Shown here piece by piece: positions 52,442 through 60,689 of a DNA stretch of 64,000 nucleotides. Numbering within the stretch: position 1 is the first letter of the stretch; the number at the start of each line of letters is the position of its first letter. This DNA comes from JABWBD01 sp040768665 (GTDB lineage: Bacteria > Planctomycetota > Planctomycetia > Pirellulales > Thermoguttaceae). Made by a program: the position numbers and the translations under genes. The stretch is from positions 98,203 to 162,202 of the forward strand of contig JAXGMN010000031.1 in assembly GCA_040768665.1 (NCBI GenBank), in the 5' to 3' direction. The notes under the pieces are model-generated. The model saw only the letters and a program-made list of their open reading frames with translations. It had not been told where the DNA came from and made no database searches.

Positions 52442-52705
52442 CCCGATCCGGACATTCTGACGCTTCACACGGCGGCGAAGCATTGTGGCGTCAGCCAGAC
52501 GACAATCAAGCGGCTGGTCGCTGCGAAGATCGTGCCCATGGCGCAGGTCGTGCCCTGGGCACCGTGGGAAATCCGTCGCTCAGATCTGGACAGCCAGCCG
52601 GTCCGCGAGATCGTCGAGCACCTTCGCAAGACCGGCAAGCTGGTGTTGCCTACGGGTGCATCTGAGATCCAGCCGACATTTTTTCGAGAGAATTCGCATG
52701 ATTGA
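52442..52705 (+). pseudogene. Helix-turn-helix protein remnant of a mobile element
   Basis: Open frame of 87 codons without a start codon, ending at TGA 52,703. It reads LHTAAKHCGVSQTTIKRLVA, then PWEIRRSDLDS, an excisionase/MerR-type HTH like those accompanying planctomycete recombinases. The 5' part is missing at the palindrome ending 52,437. Confidence 0.6.
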
Positions 52706-52731
52706 CAAGGGAGGCATTATGAGCGAGGTTG

Positions 52732-53331
52732 TCAATGCAAGAGCTCGCCAAACGTCTGGATTGCCCCAATCATTCCCGGCACCACGTCGTCGCGACCGAG
52801 CAGCCGCTGGACTTCGGCCTTGATGCAGTTCCAGGCGCAAGCGGAGAGCTTACCCAGCAGCCCCCGGTCGAACCGCGCGTGCAGCCGCAGCCGTTTCGGG
52901 ATGGTAAACACCACTTGCCGGTGCGCAACCGGAAAACAAACCTCCTCGGCTACATGGATCGCCGTCAATAGCGCTCGCTTCTGATGGCAGGATGGACACG
53001 TGCATCGCTGCTTACAGGAATACGCCACAAACATCTCGTGGCCGCAGTCCGGACATCGAACCCGCGCGAACCCCTCGTGCAGATCGCCGCACTTGAGAAA
53101 GGCCGTTACCGAATGCTCGACCACTGGTCGCCAGAACCCGTACTTCGCCTGGTAGCGGTCGTCGTAGACCTGCTGAAACGTGTCGAGAACGAAGTCAAGC
53201 TGTTTGCCCACGTCTTCGGCAAGGAACCGCAGCACGAAGTAGCCGTTCTCCTGCAGCAAGAGGTCTTTGCGGCGATCACGGCCGTATTTGGGGCCAGCGC
53301 GGTCAGGCTCTAAAACTTCAGTTTTCCGCAT
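52732..53331 (-). pseudogene. IS91-type transposase fragment joined to DUF559-like segment
   Basis: 199 codons. Residues about 13-50 (YGRDRRKDLLLQENGYFVLR) match the end of a DUF559 endonuclease-like domain. Residues 51-199 match the zinc-binding and early catalytic part of IS91 transposases (CPDCGHEM, CPSCHQKRA, PVAHRQVVFTIPKRLR). It stops at TFGELLH, before the conserved HPHLH and Tyr regions, so it is inactive. Confidence 0.75.
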
Positions 53332-53357
53332 CGAAATTGAGTTTTTAGAGTCTGACC
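53301..53357. repeat. Dispersed palindrome, family C (copy 2)
   Basis: Arms of about 20 bp: left GGTCAGGCTCTAAAACTTCA (53,301-53,320), right TGAGTTTTTAGAGTCTGACC (53,338-53,357). It overlaps the start of the IS91 fragment. With copy 1 it brackets about 860 bp of mobile debris. Confidence 0.75.
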
Positions 53358-53371
53358 CTGCAGAAGACTCC

Positions 53372-53396
53372 AGGTCCCGCTCGGCAAGCGGGACCT
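53372..53396 (-). terminator. Hairpin after the FIST gene, possible terminator
   Basis: AGGTCCCGCT, 5-nt loop, AGCGGGACCT: perfect 10-bp stem starting 17 nt after the stop of the leftward FIST gene. No T-run follows, so it may be a 3'-end stabiliser or a repeat. Confidence 0.45.
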
Positions 53397-53413
53397 ACTG
53401 GTGGCAGTATTCA

Positions 53414-54478
53414 TCAGGTGCCCGGGATTGCTCGAAAGAGGATCGTGTACATCACGTGCCAGCCGGAGCCGCCGCACAGCGCGTCGCCCTTGTCTGCCAC
53501 GTCGACCGGCCCCATTTCGCCCGCACAATAACAGCCAAACAGCGGTACCTCCTTGCCGAGCGCCGCTTGCATCGCGGCCAGTTCGTCCTCGTACTTCTTG
53601 AGCTTGCTCCGCCTCCCTGCGCAGTTGAACGCGAGAACGCCGATCGGACGCCCGTCGGCCTTGGCCAGCGCTTCTTCAGCCCCTTGTTTGGCCGTGGCGA
53701 TGACGGCGTCGTTCTCGTTCGCCTGGCGGCCGGAGAGGACGACGTGGAAGTCGCCCGCCAGAAGCAGGGCGACGGCACTGTCCGGCCGCGGCTTGCCGTT
53801 GAAGTACACAAACGTCTGGCCCGCGTTCTTGTTGGCACAGCCGCCGGTGATCGGAAACTGCTTGCCCAGGACCTGCTGGACCCCTTCGACAAGCGACTGG
53901 TTCTTCGGAGAGTGGGCGTCGGCGATAAGGATCACGAGACGGTCCTGCCCGGTGCGGTCCAGTTTCTCGGCGAGCTGTTTTCCGGCCTTGTGCAAGCGCT
54001 GTTGGATTTCGCCCTGGTGCTCGTCGTAGGTGAGCTTTGCCGTTCCCATGTCCGTTACCAATCCGGCGGAAACCGAAACGCCGTCGCCCCCGATCCCCAG
54101 CAGGCAGACGGAATCGTAGTCGGTGCAGCCCGACTGCGTAAACGACCCGTAGGTGGCGCCGCCCACGACAATCTCTTTCGGCAGCACCGAAGTGATTCCC
54201 GCCAGGAGCTTTTCCTTGTTCTCCCGGTCCTCGAAACACTCGGAGACGACAACCGCCTTCAGCGCCGTCCCGCCCATGGCCCGCTTGAGCGCCTCCGCGG
54301 CTGCCTTGCCGGCGACGACGGGGTTTTCATCCTCGTCTTCGATGTTGACGATCCGCAGCACGATGTCTCCATCGGGTTTTGCCGGTGCACTGGACCAGCG
54401 GTCGTTGGCTGCCGGCGCGCCGGTACTGGCCAACGCCAACGCGACGGTGATCGACATTCGAATTGCACAGCAGCGCAT
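53414..54478 (-). CDS. Exported FIST-domain protein
   Basis: 354 residues from ATG 54,478, with AAAGGAG 8 nt upstream; upstream in-frame Met codons lie in the preceding gap or gene. Signal peptide (MSITVALALASTGAPA), then FIST_N (about 30-220) and FIST_C (about 225-350) regions: VVGGATYGSFTQSGC, ITGGCANKNAG and the closing PLFGCYCAGEMGP. FIST proteins are thought to bind small ligands in signal transduction, usually in the cytosol. This one is exported, ligand unknown. It follows the CBM9-like gene after 23 bp. Confidence 0.85.
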   Translation of the reverse strand: MRCCAIRMSITVALALASTGAPAANDRWSSAPAKPDGDIVLRIVNIEDEDENPVVAGKAAAEALKRAMGGTALKAVVVSECFEDRENKEKLLAGITSVLPKEIVVGGATYGSFTQSGCTDYDSVCLLGIGGDGVSVSAGLVTDMGTAKLTYDEHQGEIQQRLHKAGKQLAEKLDRTGQDRLVILIADAHSPKNQSLVEGVQQVLGKQFPITGGCANKNAGQTFVYFNGKPRPDSAVALLLAGDFHVVLSGRQANENDAVIATAKQGAEEALAKADGRPIGVLAFNCAGRRSKLKKYEDELAAMQAALGKEVPLFGCYCAGEMGPVDVADKGDALCGGSGWHVMYTILFRAIPGT

Positions 54479-54501
54479 GTTGAGAGCTCCTTTGACCATT
54501 G

Positions 54502-55584
54502 TTAGTATTTGGAACTGCACATTCCCCATGGGATCTTGTTGTCCAACGGCGGGCGGTCGGACCACCGGGCGCCCGGCCAGCGGCTCCAGGCAAGCCGGTT
54601 TCGCTGACTCGGCCACAACCCGGCGGCTTCGCCCCAGTCGCGAATGCCGGTGCCGTCGGGATCATGGACTAAGAACGAAAGGCAGAACTCGCGGCCCTCC
54701 CCCGGACGGATATCGCGCATCAGCTTCCAGGGAAGAGAACATTCGTAATACGTGGTCGGCCCCACGCGCCGGACGGACAACTCGGCATCGGCGTACGCCA
54801 ACGGCTCGAGGGGGCGGTCCGCTTGGGTCTCGGCACACTTCATTCCCGGCTGGGCCAACAGGTAGCAGCGGCCGGCTGCCGGCCCCGTCGGCACCAGGAG
54901 AAACTCATGGCGTGACGTTTCCTCCTGGGGTGCGGCGCCGGTGCGGGCATCCTGCGGAGAGATGGCCAGTTGGATCGCATCGAAATGGCCCCCCGCGGTC
55001 GACTTCGTGGCGGGGATGAGCCGGTCTTCCTCAACGGCCACGAGGATGGCGAACTGCTTCCGATTCCAATAGGTGCGGATCGTGGTGTTCTTGCCGCTGG
55101 TGGTCCACGAAACCGGAATCGCGTCGTTGAAGTCGCTGGGGTCACCGTCGATCTCGGGCTTGAAGTACGGAGCGCTGGCAGTGACGACGTTCTGTTTTCG
55201 CACGACGGTCGCGCCGCCTCCTGTGACCGAGACCGCCAGCGGATAGAGGTTTTCCTCAACCGCCGTGCCGCGCTGGACCATGAACGCCACCTTCGCCGTC
55301 TCGGCGGGAGCCAGCGAAACGGGCTGCTCCGCAGATTTCAGCATCCAGCCCGCTGGGACGTCCAGCCGGACGAGGCCCTGGTACGGCGAATCGGTCAGAT
55401 TCTTCACGTGTACGACGGCCGAGGGCGTGTGCGCGGGCGTGACCAGCAGACTATCGATCCGCAGCGCAACCGGTTCGGCAGCCGGCCCCCGGGCAGCATT
55501 CCACCCCAGCGCGATGCCGACCCACAGCGGCAACCACCGCGCCCGACAGGCGGGATTCATTCCGAACAGAGCTTGTTTCCGCAT
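54502..55584 (-). CDS. Exported protein with Ig-like and CBM9/DOMON-like domains
   Basis: 360 residues from ATG 55,584 (GGGAG 8 nt upstream). Signal peptide, an NPCBM/NEW3-like beta domain (about 35-125, VHVKNLTDSPYQGLVRLDVPAGW), then a CBM9-like sandwich (about 135-355) with EIDGDPSDFNDAIPV and AGGHFDAIQLAISP. The latter resembles the sandwiches of the giant 22,522-27,615 protein. It probably binds sugars at the cell surface. Likely operon with the FIST gene. Confidence 0.75.
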   Translation of the reverse strand: MRKQALFGMNPACRARWLPLWVGIALGWNAARGPAAEPVALRIDSLLVTPAHTPSAVVHVKNLTDSPYQGLVRLDVPAGWMLKSAEQPVSLAPAETAKVAFMVQRGTAVEENLYPLAVSVTGGGATVVRKQNVVTASAPYFKPEIDGDPSDFNDAIPVSWTTSGKNTTIRTYWNRKQFAILVAVEEDRLIPATKSTAGGHFDAIQLAISPQDARTGAAPQEETSRHEFLLVPTGPAAGRCYLLAQPGMKCAETQADRPLEPLAYADAELSVRRVGPTTYYECSLPWKLMRDIRPGEGREFCLSFLVHDPDGTGIRDWGEAAGLWPSQRNRLAWSRWPGARWSDRPPLDNKIPWGMCSSKY

Positions 55585-55764
55585 CGCGATCTCCCGGGGC
55601 GTGAACGATTCCATTGGAGGCGCTTGGCGTATCCGGAGCAGAGTTCTATTGTGGCCCGGCGGCGCGCCCCGGTCAACGACGGATCACGCAGGTGGATTGG
55701 CCGGCCCTCCTTGAAACGCTTGTGGGAGTAGAAGGCATCAGCCACGCAAGGAGTTCACTCCGGT

Positions 55765-55900
55765 TCAGGTAGGCGGAGGCGCCGCTTGTCCCGTGGGGCA
55801 GTCTTGAAGCCGTTGCTGCTTCCGCTGCCTAGCCTGAATTGCAGTGTTACCGCCTTGGCCAGCCCCCTGACGATTCTGCATTCTCGTCTGATTTCCGGCA
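55765..55900 (-). pseudogene. Gln-rich protein tail, remnant
   Basis: The minus-strand frame ends RMQNRQGAGQGGNTAIQARQ, then RKQQRLQD. It resembles the end of the Gln-rich frame at 56,176-56,385 (MQNR..GSQGQ, LRQQQRLRD). Nothing precedes it but the large palindrome. Two fragments of one repeated or duplicated gene are likely. Confidence 0.4.
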
Positions 55901-55952
55901 CTAGCACCAAACGGTTTTTCCGGCTGTTGGCATTTACTTTCGGATGTCGCGA

Positions 55953-56129
55953 ATGCCCGCGGCTTGTCCGCGGGATGGTTACGTTCTCTGCTACATACGC
56001 CACGATCGCCGCCATCCGCCTTGGTTTCGCCCGCGGCGGCTTTGCCGCCGCGGGCGAAACCAAGGGGTGGCACGCGGGGAGGTTCCTGTAGCGGCAAGCG
56101 TGAGCCTCCCGCGGACAAGCCGCGGGCAT
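55953..56129. repeat. Large nested perfect palindrome
   Basis: Outer arms of 23 bp, perfect (55,953-55,975 and 56,107-56,129, edges ATGCCCGCGG and CCGCGGGCAT). A perfect 22-bp hairpin with a TTT loop lies at 56,019-56,065 (edges CCTTGGTTTCGCC and GGCGAAACCAAGG). It separates the two Gln-rich remnants and is probably a dispersed element. Confidence 0.88.
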
Positions 56130-56175
56130 CCTCTGTAAAACCGTGCCGTGTCAAAACGGACACTTCCAGTCGAAA

Positions 56176-56385
56176 TTACCGTTTGGCACCAGGCCCCGCT
56201 GCGCCCCCTTGCCCTGCCCCTGAACCATCTCGAAGCCGCTGTTGCTGCCGCAACCATTGTTGCTGCATCTTTTGCTGCTGCGAGGCGTTGTTCTGGTTGC
56301 CCAGAAGCGGTTGGCCTTGCGAACCGTACCGATAGCGATTCTGCATCTGCTGCTGATACATCCGCTGGTATGCCTGCTGCTGCAT
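56176..56385 (-). pseudogene. Gln-rich short protein remnant
   Basis: Frame of 69 codons from an ATG at 56,385 to 56,176: MQQQAYQRMYQQQ, MQNRYRYGSQGQPLLGNQ, LRQQQRLRDGSG. The frame extends upstream only through a family A half-repeat that starts at the very next base (56,386). So the original gene was probably cut by the repeat and the small frame is a relic. Confidence 0.45.
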
Positions 56386-56415
56386 CCAGTCCCCGACCAC
56401 CCCGTGAACGGTTAC
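56386..56415. repeat. Dispersed palindrome, family A (half copy)
   Basis: A 30-bp segment identical to the reverse complement of 62,110-62,139 (from CCAGTCCCCGACC to GTGAACGGTTAC). Only one arm of the element remains. Confidence 0.88.
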
Positions 56416-56432
56416 ACCGCAAAGGTATGCTG

Positions 56433-56445
56433 ACGCAATATGCGT
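56433..56445. promoter_or_regulatory. Dyad related to the activator sites
   Basis: ACGCA-ATA-TGCGT, a perfect dyad with the GCA-N3-TGC core of the activator sites, extended outwards by GGTATGC/GCGTACC. It lies only 22 bp from the -24 GG, unlike the 89-90 bp elsewhere, so assignment is tentative. Confidence 0.4.
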
Positions 56446-56465
56446 ACCGGAAATCACGACGCTTT

Positions 56466-56483
56466 TCGGCACCGCACTTGCAT
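56466..56483 (+). promoter_or_regulatory. Sigma-54 (-24/-12) promoter for the DUF4405 gene
   Basis: TCGGCACCGCACTTGCAT: GG (56,468-56,469), N10, GC (56,480-56,481), with GGCAC and TTGCA close to consensus. Predicted start is near 56,493, leader about 175 nt. Confidence 0.6.
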
Positions 56484-56667
56484 CTCGGCAGCACCTCGAC
56501 GCAGCGTAGTGGGCGAATCAGTGCGGTTTGTCTGGTGCGAATGCCGCCGTTTCGGCCAAAGTCCAGGAGGTTCGGCACCTTCAGAAGGTGATGATCCGTG
56601 CAAAAGCTGCTCAGCGGGGCGCCGGCATGTGTGCAAAACTTTCACAGTTCTTCGAAAGGGTTCAGAG

Positions 56668-57567
56668 ATGCGATTTCGGGCAAAGGGCTTCACTTCCCTC
56701 CTGTTGGCCTGCACGTTTCTGGTCGTCGCCGTATCGGGGGTGATCTTGTTTATGACTCCCAGAGGGCGGGTTGCCAACTGGACCGGTTGGACGTTGCTTG
56801 GGCTGGATAAGCATGAGTGGGCTGCACTTCACATCAATACCTGCCTTGTCTTTCTGGCTGTGGCCCTTGGACATCTGCTGCTGAACTGGCGGCTGTTTTG
56901 GAGCTACATCCGAAGCGGAACGAGTCGTGTCAATCTCAAGGCGGAGATGGTTGTCGCCGTTCTGGCCACGGCAGCCGTGGTTGCCGGGACCCTCTACGAT
57001 CTGCCGCCATTTTCTTCCCTGGTTGCCCTGAACGGAGACATCAAGGACTACTGGGAGCGGGCGACAACGGAGGCACCGGCTCCGCACGCCGACGAGTTCA
57101 CCTTGGAACGCCTCGCCGAAACCGTCGGGCTTTCTGCCGACGATCTGGTTTCTGCTCTTCATAAGGAGGGTTTTGCCGCTGCCAATCCGCAAGTAACGCT
57201 TGCTTCGTTGTCGGCTTCCAACGGGATCGTGCCAAGAGACGTTTATTCCGCAGTGGCGAAGCACTTCCCGGAGGCGGCGAAGAGCATTCCTACCCAAGGT
57301 GGACGGGGCATGGGAAGAGGTCGTGTTGCGGGAAGCGGCTGCTCCGGCGGCAAGTCGGAGTGCGAAAACGGCACCCTCTGCAAGCCGGAATGCGGCGACG
57401 GCGCAGTTTGCGAGTCGGCACGAACAGGCGAATCGGAACTCGGCCCGGAAAGAGGCTGGGGGCGTGGAATGGGTATGGGACGAGGCATGGGAATGGGATG
57501 CGGTCAAGGAATGGGAGATCGTTGCGAAGAAGGACAATCGTCTCAGGTAGCCCAACAAAGCAAGTGA
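56668..57567 (+). CDS. DUF4405 membrane protein with Gly/Met/Cys-rich tail
   Basis: 299 residues from ATG 56,668 (AAAGGG 8 nt upstream). Three or four N-terminal helices with two His in LHINTCLVFLAVALGH, compatible with a cytochrome b-like heme site (DUF4405). Then a small helical domain (about 135-205). The final tail alternates Cys-Gly stretches and GRGMGMGRGMGMGCG, like the tails of the NifX/DUF5320 proteins at 7,361-8,892. DUF4405 genes are often near DUF5320 in anaerobes. Its own sigma-54 promoter suggests the same regulon. Confidence 0.8.
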   Translation: MRFRAKGFTSLLLACTFLVVAVSGVILFMTPRGRVANWTGWTLLGLDKHEWAALHINTCLVFLAVALGHLLLNWRLFWSYIRSGTSRVNLKAEMVVAVLATAAVVAGTLYDLPPFSSLVALNGDIKDYWERATTEAPAPHADEFTLERLAETVGLSADDLVSALHKEGFAAANPQVTLASLSASNGIVPRDVYSAVAKHFPEAAKSIPTQGGRGMGRGRVAGSGCSGGKSECENGTLCKPECGDGAVCESARTGESELGPERGWGRGMGMGRGMGMGCGQGMGDRCEEGQSSQVAQQSK

Positions 57568-57600
57568 TGCTTCGCGCCGTCGTCGTGCGGCTGACGGGAC

Positions 57601-58926
57601 TCATTTCTCGGGTTGGAGAAGTCGAGGATGGACCCAGACGGCGTAGTTCGAGGTGCTGTCACGTGAGGCTGCAGTGGTGACGAGCTGGATGCTCGATTGG
57701 CCTGCGAGAGACGCGGTGAGTTGCCGGGCCGGTTGATCCCCTCGCACCTGCACCGTGGCAAGAGCTTTGCCGTCGCTCCCCCGGATCTGGAAAACGACTT
57801 CGCCGGCCGCTCCGAGTTCGGCATGGAGGCCGGCCCAGACTTCGAAGCGGTCGTACACTCCGGGCGGCACAAGGTAGGTGAGGATCGCCGTGGTTCCCAC
57901 CGCAATGGCCTCTTCGATCGGTCCGTCCCCAAAGCGACTGTCAGGAGCCTTGACTCGGATCGGAACGGGCGTCTTGCCCTCGCGCAGCGTAACGCTGCGC
58001 GTCGCATGGCCCCAGTACGGCTTGCTGAAGAAGGCGGACTGGGGCATCGCGAGGTTGGGCGCTTCCAGCGGAATTCGCGGGGACAGATCGACCTGCCGCA
58101 GGGCGGCGACGGCATCCTGATCGAACTGCTCGCTAGCCAGACTGAGGACCGTATGCACGGCATCGGCCACGACCGCGGCGTCGACCTGCCCGGCCTTCTG
58201 CTGGGCGGCAGCCGATGCGGCTTCGTCCGCGGCGTAAAGCGCTTGCATAATCGGGATCACCTGCGCCCGGGCGTGAATGGTCGAATGCTGGACTTCATGG
58301 AGAAGGAGGAAGGCCGCTTCATCGACGGATGTGCCCAGGAGTCTCGGCGGGTAGTCGCCGAGATTGACGGTGAATCGTCCGTTTTCCATCGGCCCGTGCA
58401 TCGGGACAAAGCGGTACTCCTCGGTCGGAGGCAGGAAGTGTTTCATGAGCGTAAACATATTGTCACTCGGCACGGAGTGTGCGGGGCAGCCCCAGTCTTC
58501 CAAGGCGTGCACGAGGGTGCCGAGGTAGCGGGCTCCCTCATCGACGCGGCCGGCCTTGAACCGCTCGACGGCCTTGCCCATGAAGTAGCGGAGGATCTCG
58601 TAGGCGTCGGTAGGAGCCGGCGGAAGATGAAGCTCGACCAGGTAAACCTGATCGGGCTTGCTATCCATCATCGCGTACCTGGCGACCTCTTTGTCTGCAA
58701 ACACCCGATCGGGAATGGCGCAGTGCTCTCGACCGAGCAAAGCGAATTCCTTGCCGAGCAGATCCTTTTCCCACGCCGGCAGCGCCGCCAGCGCCCCCTC
58801 GGTGATATAGCAGTGGCCGCCTCCCCAGGCGAGAGCGCTTCGGGCACGGACCAGCATCCCGCTCATCACAACAAACACGAGCAGAAAAGAACAGACTGGG
58901 CCTCGTGGGTTGATTCGGAAGGTCAT
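57601..58926 (-). CDS. Exported zinc phospholipase C/S1-P1-like protein with C-terminal NPCBM-like domain
   Basis: 441 residues. Signal peptide ends near the mature Trp start (ALAWGGGHCYITEGAL). His/Asp ligands typical of the helical PLC/S1-P1 fold are in HCYITEGA, HALEDWGCPAHSVP and LLHEVQHSTIHARAQ. A beta-sandwich (about 320-440) with FEVWAGLHAELGAAGEVVFQ looks like an NPCBM domain. It may hydrolyse phosphoesters or bind glycans outside the cell. Confidence 0.75.
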   Translation of the reverse strand: MTFRINPRGPVCSFLLVFVVMSGMLVRARSALAWGGGHCYITEGALAALPAWEKDLLGKEFALLGREHCAIPDRVFADKEVARYAMMDSKPDQVYLVELHLPPAPTDAYEILRYFMGKAVERFKAGRVDEGARYLGTLVHALEDWGCPAHSVPSDNMFTLMKHFLPPTEEYRFVPMHGPMENGRFTVNLGDYPPRLLGTSVDEAAFLLLHEVQHSTIHARAQVIPIMQALYAADEAASAAAQQKAGQVDAAVVADAVHTVLSLASEQFDQDAVAALRQVDLSPRIPLEAPNLAMPQSAFFSKPYWGHATRSVTLREGKTPVPIRVKAPDSRFGDGPIEEAIAVGTTAILTYLVPPGVYDRFEVWAGLHAELGAAGEVVFQIRGSDGKALATVQVRGDQPARQLTASLAGQSSIQLVTTAASRDSTSNYAVWVHPRLLQPEK

Positions 58927-59150
58927 CGTTCGCTGCTTTCATCGGGTGTCGGGGTGGCGCCGTCCAGCGGGACGAGGCGACTCGATGCCAGCATAAGCAC
59001 GGGCTGCCGCCCGCGTCAAATATCTGCGGCCGCACCCCTCAATTCCGTCTTCTTTTGACATGCTGCGTTGGGCATTGCTACAATGGCGCGGTCGCGGATC
59101 ACACGTTCGGTTCCTGATACTGTTTTCTCGCACCCCGCGGAGAGCGAACC

Positions 59151-60503
59151 ATGCGAACCTGGTGGCTGACGTTGATCGCCGGACTTGCGTTGATGGCACA
59201 GCCTGCGGCGGCTGATCCGCCCCAGTGGCGCGCCGGCACGGCGCGCGTCGACATTACACCAAGCGGGCCGATCTGGATGGGCGGCTATGCCTCGCGAGAC
59301 CATCCCTCGGAAGGCGTGCTGGAACCGATCTGGGCCAAAACGCTGGTGTTCGAAGACTGCAGCGGGGCCCGCGCGGCGATCGTCACGATGGATCTGATCG
59401 GCATCGACCGCCGGCTCAGCGAATCGGTCTGCCGACGAATCTTCCAGCAGACCGGCATACCGCGCGAATGGATCGTGCTCAACGCTTCCCACACACATAG
59501 CGGCCCGGTTGTGGCCGGGGTGACGCCGTTGGTCTACAATCTGACGGCGGAGCAGCAGTTGGCAGTCGACCGTTACACCGAAGCCCTCTCCGACAAGATC
59601 GTGCGGGCGGTAGACTCAGCGGTGAAGAACCTGCGGCCGGCCAAGCTGGCCTTCGGCGAGGGGAACGTCGGGTTCGGAGCCAACCGCCGCGCCCTGCGCA
59701 TGAAGATCCCGCCCGACTCGCCCGATTCCCCGGTCGACCACGGCGTGCCGGTGCTGGTCGTCCGCGATGAAAAGGACGCGGTGCAGGCCGTGCTCTTCGG
59801 CTATGCCTGCCATAGCACGACCTTGGCCATCTATGAGATCAACGGCGATTATCCGGGATTTGCGCAGGCGGCCCTGGAGCGCGCGCATCCGGGGGCCACG
59901 GCCCTGTTCATGGCGGGTTGCGGAGCCGACGTCAATCCGAATCCGCGGAGCGAAGTGGCACTGGCCCGGCAGCACGGAGAGTCGTTGGCCGCGGCGGTTG
60001 AAGACGTTCTGGGCGGTTCGATGCGTCCGCTCGGCGGTCCGCTCTCCGCGGGCTTCGAGCGGATCGATCTGAAGCTGGTCGACGTTCCGACCAGAGAGCA
60101 GCTCGAACAACTCCTGCAAGACAAGAACCAATACCGGCAGCGCCTGGCGAGGTACCTCCTGGACGAATTGGACGCGGGCCGCACGCTGCCGACCTCTTAT
60201 CCCTCCCCGGTGCAGGTCATCCGTTTTGGCCAGGACCTGGTTATGGCGGCGCTGGCCGGCGAGGTGTGCGTGGACTACGCGTTGCGGCTCCGCCGGGAAT
60301 TCGCCGGCCGGCCGATCTGGATTGCCAGTTACTGCAACGAGGTTTTTGCTTACGTTCCGAGTGAACGCGTGTTGCAGGAGGGCGGCTACGAAGGGGGCGA
60401 CGCGATGGTGTACTTCGGTCTGCACGGCCCCTTCCAGCCCGGGCTGGAGCAGCAGATTGTCAATGCGGTGAAAGGCTTGGCAGAAGGCGAGGAAACGCGC
60501 TAA
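59151..60503 (+). CDS. Exported neutral/alkaline ceramidase-like hydrolase
   Basis: 450 residues. Signal peptide, then the ceramidase N-terminal fold: AGTARVDITPSGPIWMGGYASR, NASHTHSGPV (zinc His residues), FGYACHSTT, MAGCGADVNPNP and ASYCNEVFAYVPS. The separate C-terminal ceramidase domain is missing, as in many planctomycete homologues, so the substrate may not be a sphingolipid. Confidence 0.88.
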   Translation: MRTWWLTLIAGLALMAQPAAADPPQWRAGTARVDITPSGPIWMGGYASRDHPSEGVLEPIWAKTLVFEDCSGARAAIVTMDLIGIDRRLSESVCRRIFQQTGIPREWIVLNASHTHSGPVVAGVTPLVYNLTAEQQLAVDRYTEALSDKIVRAVDSAVKNLRPAKLAFGEGNVGFGANRRALRMKIPPDSPDSPVDHGVPVLVVRDEKDAVQAVLFGYACHSTTLAIYEINGDYPGFAQAALERAHPGATALFMAGCGADVNPNPRSEVALARQHGESLAAAVEDVLGGSMRPLGGPLSAGFERIDLKLVDVPTREQLEQLLQDKNQYRQRLARYLLDELDAGRTLPTSYPSPVQVIRFGQDLVMAALAGEVCVDYALRLRREFAGRPIWIASYCNEVFAYVPSERVLQEGGYEGGDAMVYFGLHGPFQPGLEQQIVNAVKGLAEGEETR

Positions 60504-60532
60504 GAACCTATCCCAAAACCTCGCGAGGAGAA

Positions 60533-60582
60533 GGGGACAGGCACATTTTGCTCCGAAGACTTCGCAAAATGAGCCAGTCCCC
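60533..60582. repeat. Palindrome, family A variant
   Basis: Edges GGGGACAGG (60,533-60,541) and CCAGTCCCC (60,574-60,582) as in family A, but the inner arms are ATTTTGC/GCAAAAT. Lies 30 bp after the ceramidase gene and could act in 3'-end formation. Confidence 0.7.
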
Positions 60583-60689
60583 GGCGTTTTTGAACGCGGA
60601 GAACAGACGCCTTCGCGAGGTGCATGTCCCCGTTTTGTTACCCCATCGCTTTTTCACCACGGGCTACCGCGATACAGGAGACCTCGAAA

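Noticed and set aside
55755..56129. Minus-strand frames of over 120 codons across the large palindrome
   Set aside because: They are translations of the palindrome (Pro/Arg/Gly-rich) and not conserved protein.
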